This document shows, one piece after another, positions 1 to 4,267 of a stretch of DNA of 5,720 nucleotides. The position numbers were made by a program, and so were the translations under genes. How positions within the stretch are numbered: the stretch's first letter is position 1; the number at the start of each line of letters is the position of its first letter. Origin of the DNA: an uncultured Collinsella sp. (GTDB lineage: Bacteria > Actinomycetota > Coriobacteriia > Coriobacteriales > Coriobacteriaceae); assembly GCA_900754385.1 (NCBI GenBank), contig CAAECP010000092.1, positions 1 through 5,720 on the forward strand. The letters are read 5' to 3'. Under the pieces are notes generated by a model. It was not told the DNA's origin and made no database searches. It saw only the letters and a program-made list of their open reading frames with translations.

Positions 1-303
1 CTCCAGCGGGGACTTCGACCTGATCCCGAACTCGGCCATGGCGTCGGCCTTCGCCATCCCGCCGTCGACCACGGCCGACGCCGCGGCGACCCTCTGCTCG
101 AATGTGTAACTGGATTGTTTCCCGCCCATGGACAGCAGCGCCTCGCTTCCGAACGCCCGGTATACCCACTGCCATTCTCTCACGGTCTCGCGGGGGACGG
201 ACAGGGCCTCGGCCGCCGGCTTGCAGCCGACGCCGGCGTCGAAGAGCTCGACGGCCCGCCTCCTGGACTCCAGGTCGTGCTTCACCCTGAGGTCTATACT
301 CAT
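1..303 (-). CDS. IS3-family transposase OrfA (helix-turn-helix protein), partial, 3' end outside window
   Basis: The first 101 codons are open to the left edge. The ATG at 303-301 is preceded by GGGAGG (310-315 on this strand) with a 6-nt spacer, which fixes the start. The protein has two predicted helix-turn-helix units in tandem: about residues 12-52 (RRRAVELFDAG, then AAEALSVPRETVREW and VYRAFG) and about 67-101 (TFEQRVAAASAVVDGG, then ADAMAEFGIRS). This matches OrfA of the IS150 group, a two-HTH protein that binds the element's ends. In this family it is normally made alone and, by programmed -1 frameshifting, fused to OrfB to give active transposase; the frameshift region is outside the window. 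Arginine is mostly AGG/AGA (6 of 9) plus CGG, unlike the CGC/CGT-rich host genes, consistent with a foreign origin. It is intact as far as it can be seen. Confidence 0.85.
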   Translation of the reverse strand, partial: MSIDLRVKHDLESRRRAVELFDAGVGCKPAAEALSVPRETVREWQWVYRAFGSEALLSMGGKQSSYTFEQRVAAASAVVDGGMAKADAMAEFGIRSKSPLE

Positions 304-309
304 GGAAAA

Positions 310-342
310 CCTCCCATTTCCCGATGTCCAAGAAATGGGAGG
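310..342 (-). promoter_or_regulatory. Hairpin at IS left end that can mask the transposase Shine-Dalgarno
   Basis: GAAATGGGAGG (310-320 on the minus strand) and CCTCCCATTTC (332-342) form a perfect 11-bp inverted repeat with an 11-nt loop (321-331). The inner arm contains the OrfA ribosome-binding site GGGAGG. The outer arm belongs to the IS terminal repeat and is a perfect anti-Shine-Dalgarno. An RNA entering from outside the IS would contain both arms and hide the site; an RNA starting inside the loop or inner arm would not. The repeat is seen directly. Its protective role is inferred from similar read-through protection known in other insertion sequences such as IS10. Confidence 0.65.
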
Positions 343-349
343 CAGTTCA

Positions 350-370
350 GCAGCACCTTTGTGGTGGTTG
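350..370 (-). terminator. Possible left arm of the flavodiiron gene's terminator, interrupted by the IS
   Basis: Reading on from the flavodiiron stop codon, the minus strand gives CAACCACCACAAAGGTGCTG (351-370) and then runs straight into the IS end at 349. It looks like the ascending arm of a factor-independent terminator, about 30 nt after the stop, but the descending arm (expected to resemble CAGCACCTTTGTGGTGGTT plus a T run) is absent. Only a 4-bp CACC/GGTG pairing is possible within what remains. The proposal is that the IS landed in the loop and the other arm lies past its far end, outside the window. Confidence 0.4.
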
Positions 371-401
371 TGATGGTTGAGCGTCAATAGTGAACGTGTC
401 G

Positions 402-1562
402 TTACTTGGACAGCTCGTCAGCAAGGACCTCGATCTGAGCGCGCGAGGCTTCGCTGAGCGAGCCCAGCACAGTCACCTTGTTCTGCGTCAGGGTGATGTC
501 CTTCATACCCTCGAGCTCCTTGGTCATAATCTTGGCCGCTGCAGGCGCCCAGGAACCGGACTCGACAAGCGCCACCGTACGGTTCTGATAGGCGTGCTCG
601 GCAAGCGTGTGGATAAAGGTGCTCATGAACGGGAAGATCTCGCCCTGATAGGTGATGGAGGCGAGCACCAGACGGTCATAGCGGAACGCATCCTCAACGG
701 CCTCGGCCATGTCGTCGCGAGCCAGGTCAAAGACGGAGACCTTCTGGCCGCGAGCCTCAAGCGCAGATGCGAGCTCCTCGACGGCAGCCTTCAGATGGCC
801 ATACACGCTCGCATAGGCGATCGTGATGCCCTCGTCCTCGGGCTGATAGCTCGACCAGGTGTTATAGGTGTCGAGGTAGTAGCCCAGGTTCTCGGTCAGC
901 ACGGGGCCGTGGAGCGGACAGATGATCTGAATGTCCAGGTCGGCGGCCTTCTTGAGCACGGCCTGCACGAACTTGCCGAACTTACCGACGATGCCAAAGT
1001 AGTAGCGGCGAGCTTCGCAAGCCCACCCCTCGGGGTCCTCGATGTCGTTGGCGCCGAACTTGCCAAAGCCGTCGGCGCTAAAGAGCACCTTGTCGGTTGC
1101 CTCGTAAGAGAACAGTACCTCGGGCCAGTGCACGTTGGGGGCGCCGATAAAGGTCAGGCTGTGGCCACCCAGGTCGAGCACGTCGCCCTCTTTGACGACC
1201 ATCTTGCGCTCGGGGTAGTCGGTGCCAAAGTAGTTGACCATCATGCGGAAGGCGCCCATGCTGGCCACAATCTGTGCCTGGGGATAGCGCTCCATAAAGG
1301 CGGCGATACCGGCGGAGTGATCGGGCTCCATGTGATGGACAACCAGGTAGTCGGGCGTACGGCCATCGAGCACGGCCTCGAGGTTGCCGAGCCACTCGTC
1401 AACAAAACCGCCGTCGACTGAATCGGCGACAGCGATCTTTTCGCCCAAGATAACGTAGCTGTTGTATGCCATACCGTTCTCGGACACGTCGTACTGGCCC
1501 TCGAACAGGTCAATGTCGTGATCGTCGACACCGATGTAGCGGATATCCTTGGTGATCTCCAT
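402..1562 (-). CDS. fprA: A-type flavoprotein / flavodiiron protein (O2 or NO reductase)
   Basis: This is a complete 386-residue cytoplasmic protein, typical of class A flavodiiron proteins. These reduce O2 to water and/or NO to N2O at a diiron centre fed through FMN, protecting anaerobes. The N-terminal metallo-beta-lactamase-like domain (about 1-240) keeps every expected iron ligand: H77-x-E79-x-D81-H82, H145, D164 (SADGFG) and H218 (CPLHGP). The C-terminal flavodoxin domain (about 247-386) starts with TIAYASVYGH, the FMN phosphate loop, followed by ASITYQGEIFPF and ESGSWAP. No rubredoxin or flavin reductase domain is fused, so electrons must come from a separate partner. The start is ATG at 1562: AGGAGG (1572-1577) lies 9 nt upstream. 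A longer reading frame to ATG 1604 is rejected because it overlaps the -10 box and adds non-family residues. O2 versus NO preference cannot be read from sequence. The gene stands alone between an IS and the repressor gene. Confidence 0.95.
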   Translation of the reverse strand: MEITKDIRYIGVDDHDIDLFEGQYDVSENGMAYNSYVILGEKIAVADSVDGGFVDEWLGNLEAVLDGRTPDYLVVHHMEPDHSAGIAAFMERYPQAQIVASMGAFRMMVNYFGTDYPERKMVVKEGDVLDLGGHSLTFIGAPNVHWPEVLFSYEATDKVLFSADGFGKFGANDIEDPEGWACEARRYYFGIVGKFGKFVQAVLKKAADLDIQIICPLHGPVLTENLGYYLDTYNTWSSYQPEDEGITIAYASVYGHLKAAVEELASALEARGQKVSVFDLARDDMAEAVEDAFRYDRLVLASITYQGEIFPFMSTFIHTLAEHAYQNRTVALVESGSWAPAAAKIMTKELEGMKDITLTQNKVTVLGSLSEASRAQIEVLADELSK

Positions 1563-1578
1563 CAGGCAAAGCCTCCTA

Positions 1579-1602
1579 GATAGACAAAAGAACCCGTCTA
1601 TC
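1579..1602. promoter_or_regulatory. Perfect dyad in the flavodiiron gene leader (possible operator or 5' hairpin)
   Basis: GATAGAC (1579-1585) and GTCTATC (1596-1602) are a perfect 7-bp inverted repeat separated by 10 bp. It runs from the predicted -10 box to within a few bases of the Shine-Dalgarno. The position suits either a repressor site or a leader hairpin. There is no adjoining T run, so it is not a terminator. It does not resemble the galKT operators, so a different regulator would be involved. The regulator is unknown. Confidence 0.4.
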
Positions 1603-1608
1603 ATAACA
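1600..1608 (-). promoter_or_regulatory. Predicted extended -10 promoter of the flavodiiron gene
   Basis: The minus strand reads TGTTATGAT (1608 to 1600), a full TG-n extended -10 with a 5/6 match in TATGAT. The start point would be near 1593, giving a leader of about 30 nt that includes AGGAGG. No convincing -35 is seen at 16-18 bp, which is tolerable for extended -10 promoters. The 129-bp gap between the repressor stop and this gene holds no clear terminator, so some read-through from the repressor gene is also possible. Confidence 0.5.
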
Positions 1609-1691
1609 CTCGGCAGTATCCCAACTGTTATCTGCCAGCATCCATACCGATTGTTATTGAAATACGATAAATCGCCGTTTACCTGCGCAAA

Positions 1692-2723
1692 CTATGAGTG
1701 TGGTATCGCCGTGCTATGCCGAATAATGAGCTGGCCGGGAATACGAATGGCAACGGTTTTGCCCGCCGTACCCGCCTCGGGAACCGCATGCTCAAACACC
1801 TCGCGTCCGCGCTGATGTAGATCGAATCGCACGGTCGTGAGCTCGTTGTGTGCTACAAAATCATCGAGCGAATCATCGACGCCCACCACGCTCACGTCCT
1901 CGGGCACGCGCAGGCCGCTATCACGCAGCGCGGCAATCGCGCCATTTGCCATCTGATCGTTTGCCGCGTAAATCGCCGTCATGGTGCGATCGTGCTCGGC
2001 CAGGTACCTGCCGGCCTCGTAGCCGCTGTTGGCAGACCAGTCGCCCTCGAGCGGCACCGCCGGCTCGATGTGTTTACGCTCGAGCGCATCCTGCCAACCG
2101 GCGCGACGAAATTGTTCGTCGACCGAGAACGACGGGCCGCCAATATAGCGAATTTGCTCGTGCCCCAGCTCAAACAGATGATCCATAAGCAATAGCGAGC
2201 AGCCGTAATGGTCGGAATCGACCGTGGTCACCCGCGGGTGCGCATACATGGTAACGATGACCGTGCCAATGCCCGGCAGTGGATCAAACGTCTCAAAATC
2301 GGGCGCCATGCGACTCATGCCGATGATGATGCCGTCCACCGGCAGTGCGGCCATACGACGCGTGGCCTCGGCAAGCGAAAACTCCTCGGTCTTGGACATC
2401 TCGACCAGCGTGATGGCGCAATTATGCTCGCGAGCAGCGCTGGCGATGCCGTCGATCATTGAGAGGTTGCCAAACTTGGTGACATCGTTGATGCATAGGC
2501 CGACCGAATGGTAACGGCCGTCGCGCAGCGAGCGACCGGCATAACTCGGACGAAAGCCGAGCTCTTGCATCGCGGCCTGCACGCGCTGGCGCGTCTGTTC
2601 GTTAACGTTGGGCAAGCCGTTGGCGACGCGCGAAACCGTCTGCTGCGAAACGCCAGCAGCGCGGGCGACGTCGGCCATGGAGACCGGACGCGTACCTGTA
2701 TCGTTGGACGGGCGCCTTGCCAC
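1692..2723 (-). CDS. LacI-family transcriptional repressor, probable regulator of galKT
   Basis: This is a 343-residue DNA-binding repressor. The N-terminal HTH spans about residues 15-36 (SMADVARAAGVSQQTVSRVANG), with the hinge at 57-67 (FRPSYAGRSLR; L66 is the expected minor-groove leucine). The sugar-binding core covers about 73-335. It aligns closely with E. coli LacI over FRRAGW, EGDWSANSG, ANDQM and VVGVDD. The ligand residues of LacI (R197, W220, N246, D274) correspond to R206, W229, N255 and D283 here, so a galactose- or galactoside-like inducer is inferred. It ends where LacI's core ends and lacks the tetramerising heptad tail, so a dimer is expected. The start is GTG at 2723, chosen because GAAGGTG lies about 5 nt upstream; the in-frame ATG at 2678 has no ribosome site and would leave no residues ahead of the HTH. 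It is divergent from galKT across three matching operators. The true inducer is not provable from sequence. Confidence 0.93.
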   Translation of the reverse strand: MARRPSNDTGTRPVSMADVARAAGVSQQTVSRVANGLPNVNEQTRQRVQAAMQELGFRPSYAGRSLRDGRYHSVGLCINDVTKFGNLSMIDGIASAAREHNCAITLVEMSKTEEFSLAEATRRMAALPVDGIIIGMSRMAPDFETFDPLPGIGTVIVTMYAHPRVTTVDSDHYGCSLLLMDHLFELGHEQIRYIGGPSFSVDEQFRRAGWQDALERKHIEPAVPLEGDWSANSGYEAGRYLAEHDRTMTAIYAANDQMANGAIAALRDSGLRVPEDVSVVGVDDSLDDFVAHNELTTVRFDLHQRGREVFEHAVPEAGTAGKTVAIRIPGQLIIRHSTAIPHS

Positions 2724-2816
2724 AGGATCACCTTCACCCTTGCGAGATCTGAATAGCGTGAATGCCGACCCGGGCAGAAATACATCCCGCGCCGAGGCCC
2801 GCTATCGTCGGACGCA

Positions 2817-2830
2817 TGTTAACGTACTCT
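2817..2830 (+). promoter_or_regulatory. Operator copy 1 (repressor-gene side)
   Basis: TGTTAACGTACTCT matches the other two copies at 13 of 14 positions; the last base is T instead of A. The half-sites meet at a central CG, as in LacI-family operators. It lies about 20-35 bp inside the predicted repressor transcript, where bound protein could block elongation and so give autoregulation. No binding data are available. Confidence 0.6.
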
Positions 2831-2856
2831 ACTTTTTCTATCTGCATCTCTTCTGC

Positions 2857-2885
2857 TTTATAAGTCCATACGGCAGTACCGTTCA
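2857..2885 (-). promoter_or_regulatory. Predicted promoter of the LacI-family gene
   Basis: On the minus strand TATAAA (2862 to 2857, 5/6 to consensus) is preceded at 17 bp by TGAACG (2885 to 2880), a weak -35. Transcription would start near 2850, giving a leader of roughly 125 nt that contains operator copy 1. The -10 is the best AT-rich match in this interval, but the -35 is poor, so the call is tentative. Confidence 0.4.
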
Positions 2886-2939
2886 CGGCTGTATTTCTAC
2901 CGATTACCAGATTCTCAAAAAGTGACAAGCGATGTGTTA

Positions 2940-2953
2940 TGAGTACGTTAACA
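2940..2953 (-). promoter_or_regulatory. Operator copy 2 (overlaps galKT -35)
   Basis: On the minus strand this is TGTTAACGTACTCA, identical over 14 bp to copy 3 but inverted. The identity extends to a 17-bp unit (2936-2952 against 3005-3021, GTTAACGTACTCATAAC). The wider site reads TATG-nnn-ACGT-nnn-CATA, symmetric about a central CG. It overlaps the proposed galKT -35 hexamer, so bound repressor would exclude RNA polymerase. Confidence 0.68.
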
Positions 2954-2976
2954 TAGCCCATAACGTGCGGTATCGT
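2948..2976 (+). promoter_or_regulatory. galK: Predicted galKT promoter
   Basis: TTAACA (2948-2953, 5/6 to the -35 consensus) and TATCGT (2971-2976, 4/6 to the -10 consensus) are separated by exactly 17 bp. The start point would be near 2983, with a leader of about 80 nt carrying operator copy 3. The -35 lies inside operator copy 2, which fits a repressible promoter. An alternative TG-extended TATGAG at 2938-2943 is weaker and lacks a spaced -35. Confidence 0.5.
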
Positions 2977-3003
2977 GAATACTTGGTTCATGCCGCTTTA
3001 AGT

Positions 3004-3017
3004 TGTTAACGTACTCA
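3004..3017 (+). promoter_or_regulatory. Operator copy 3 (downstream of galKT start point)
   Basis: TGTTAACGTACTCA is identical to copy 2 in inverted orientation. Centre-to-centre distance to copy 2 is 64 bp, close to six helical turns, and to copy 1 is 187 bp. It lies at about +20 to +35 of the predicted galKT transcript. The same-face spacing would allow cooperation or looping, though the repressor lacks a visible tetramerisation tail. Confidence 0.68.
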
Positions 3018-3061
3018 TAACGACGCAAAACCCACCCGGGCGCGCCAAGGAAAGGACTCCC

Positions 3062-4267
3062 ATGACCACCCCCGACGAAAAGACATTCGCCACGCTCACC
3101 AAGCTGTTCGAGGAGGAGTTTGGCCCCATCGGCGACCGCCAGGTGCTCTACGTGCACGCGCCCGGCCGCTCCGAGATCAGCGGCAACCACACTGACCACG
3201 AGGGTGGCCACGTCATCGCCGGCTCGCTCGATGTCGCCGTCGACGGCATCGCCGTGGCAACCGATTCCAACAAGGTTCGCGTAGCCGACGAGGGCTATCC
3301 CACGTTTGAGATCACGCTCGATACGCTAGATGTTCAGGAGTCCGAGAAGGGCACCTCCGCAAACCTCGTCCGCGGCATGGCCCACGAAATCGCTGCTCTT
3401 GGCGTTGAGCCCCACGGCTTCGACTTCGCCTTCACCTGCTCCGTCCCCTCGGGCGGCGGCCTTTCCAGCTCTGCCGCCGTCGAGGCCGCGTACGGTCGTG
3501 CCATGGAAACCCTCTGGGGCGCACCCACCATCGAGCCCGTCGCGCTCGCCCAGATGAGCCAGCGCACCGAGAACAACTATTACGGCAAGCCCTGCGGTCT
3601 GATGGACCAGGCCGCTGTGTGCCTGGGCGGCCTCGCCTACATGGACTTTGAGGACCAGGCTCAGCCTAAAACCCAGAAGCTCGAGCTCAACTTTGAGGAT
3701 CACGGCTACGCGCTCGTGCTCGTTAAGGTCGGTGCCGACCACGTGGCCGCCACCGACGACTACGCCGCCGTTCCGCGCGAGATGCAGGACGTCGCTGCCG
3801 AGTTTGGCAAGGCGCGCCTATGCGAGGTCGGCGTTGCCGACTTTGACGCCAAACTCCCCGAGCTGCGCGCCAAGCTGGGCGACCGCGCCTGCCTGCGCGC
3901 CGTTCACTACTGGTACGAAAACGGCCTGGTCGACAAGCGCTGGGCTGCCCTGAACGCCGGCGACATCGATCAGTTCCTGGTCCTGACGCGCGAGTCCGGC
4001 GCCAGCTCTGCCATGTACCTACAGAATGTCGTTGCCAAGCTGGGCTCCGAGCAGCCCTCGATGTATGCCCTGGCACTGGCCGAGCACGTGCTCGACGGCC
4101 GTGGCGCCGTCCGTATCCACGGTGGCGGCTTTGGCGGCACCATCCAGGCCTTCGTGCCGCTCGACCTGGTCGACACCTTTATCACCAAGATGAACGGCTG
4201 GCTGGGCGAGGGCTCTGCCCGCCACTACGCAATTTCTGACAAGGGGGCTTACGCGGCATGGCTGTAA
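3062..4267 (+). CDS. galK: Galactokinase
   Basis: This complete 401-residue cytoplasmic GHMP-family kinase converts galactose and ATP to galactose-1-phosphate, the first committed Leloir step. Motif 1 is GRSEISGNHTDHEGG (35-49), with catalytic R36 and sugar-contacting D45. Motif 2, the ATP phosphate loop, is PSGGGLSSSAA (129-139). CGLMDQ (178-183) carries the catalytic base D182. Motif 3 is GGGFGGT (354-360). Length is normal for the family (about 380-400). Motif 1 has Asn at position 42 where the human, E. coli and Lactococcus enzymes have Glu (GEHTDY); I recall this GNHTDH form in clostridial and related galactokinases, so it marks a subfamily rather than damage. The start is ATG at 3062, preceded by AAAGGA with a 5-nt spacer. 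It is the first gene of galKT, its stop overlaps the galT start region, and the promoter is flanked by LacI-type operators. Confidence 0.97.
   Translation: MTTPDEKTFATLTKLFEEEFGPIGDRQVLYVHAPGRSEISGNHTDHEGGHVIAGSLDVAVDGIAVATDSNKVRVADEGYPTFEITLDTLDVQESEKGTSANLVRGMAHEIAALGVEPHGFDFAFTCSVPSGGGLSSSAAVEAAYGRAMETLWGAPTIEPVALAQMSQRTENNYYGKPCGLMDQAAVCLGGLAYMDFEDQAQPKTQKLELNFEDHGYALVLVKVGADHVAATDDYAAVPREMQDVAAEFGKARLCEVGVADFDAKLPELRAKLGDRACLRAVHYWYENGLVDKRWAALNAGDIDQFLVLTRESGASSAMYLQNVVAKLGSEQPSMYALALAEHVLDGRGAVRIHGGGFGGTIQAFVPLDLVDTFITKMNGWLGEGSARHYAISDKGAYAAWL

Larger units (their letters stand above)
1..349 (-). mobile_element. IS3-family (IS150-group) insertion sequence, left end only
   Basis: On the minus strand the element begins at 349 with TGAACTGCCTCCCATTTC, followed by TTGGACATCGGGAAATGGG. 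From memory this closely resembles the left end of IS150 (TGTACTGCACCCATTTT, then GTTGGACGATGAAATGG). The transposase OrfA gene starts 46 bp inside this end, as expected for the family. The rest (end of OrfA, OrfB integrase with the DDE triad, right inverted repeat) lies beyond the left edge, so completeness and target duplication cannot be judged. IS150-group elements usually duplicate about 3 bp, which would be near 350-352. The element sits downstream of, and in the same orientation as, the flavodiiron gene. The exact outer boundary rests on similarity to IS150 and could be off by a base or two. Confidence 0.78.
2724..3061. promoter_or_regulatory. Divergent repressor-galKT control region (no gene)
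   Basis: This 338-bp gap is distinctly AT-richer than its flanks between about 2816 and 3020. It contains predicted promoters in both directions and three copies of one operator. Short open frames in it, such as an 85-codon one on the minus strand at 2734-2991, have no family resemblance and overlap the control sites, so they are not called. The stretch 2870-2935 shows nothing I can assign beyond being upstream of both promoters. The galK ribosome site (AAGGAAAGGA, about 3048-3056) closes the region. Confidence 0.75.

Noticed and set aside
390..1421. 343-codon open frame on the plus strand antisense to the flavodiiron gene
   Set aside because: The opposite strand has a full flavodiiron protein with all metal ligands. 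The antisense frame has no recognisable motif, and long antisense open frames are common in GC-rich genes.
1563..1604. Upstream extension of the flavodiiron protein to ATG 1604
   Set aside because: It would place the start inside the predicted -10 box, and the added 14 residues are not family-like; ATG 1562 has an ideal AGGAGG.
1612..1636. GGCAG/CTGCC inverted repeat as a terminator for the repressor gene
   Set aside because: The stem is only 5 bp with a 15-nt loop and no T run, and it lies upstream of the flavodiiron promoter.
2958..2971. Possible fourth operator around CCATAACGTGCGGT
   Set aside because: Only the central ACGT matches; the conserved outer TG and CA are absent.
2734..2991. 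85-codon minus-strand open frame in the divergent regulatory region
   Set aside because: It overlaps all of the predicted promoters and two of the operators and has no known domain, so it is treated as chance.
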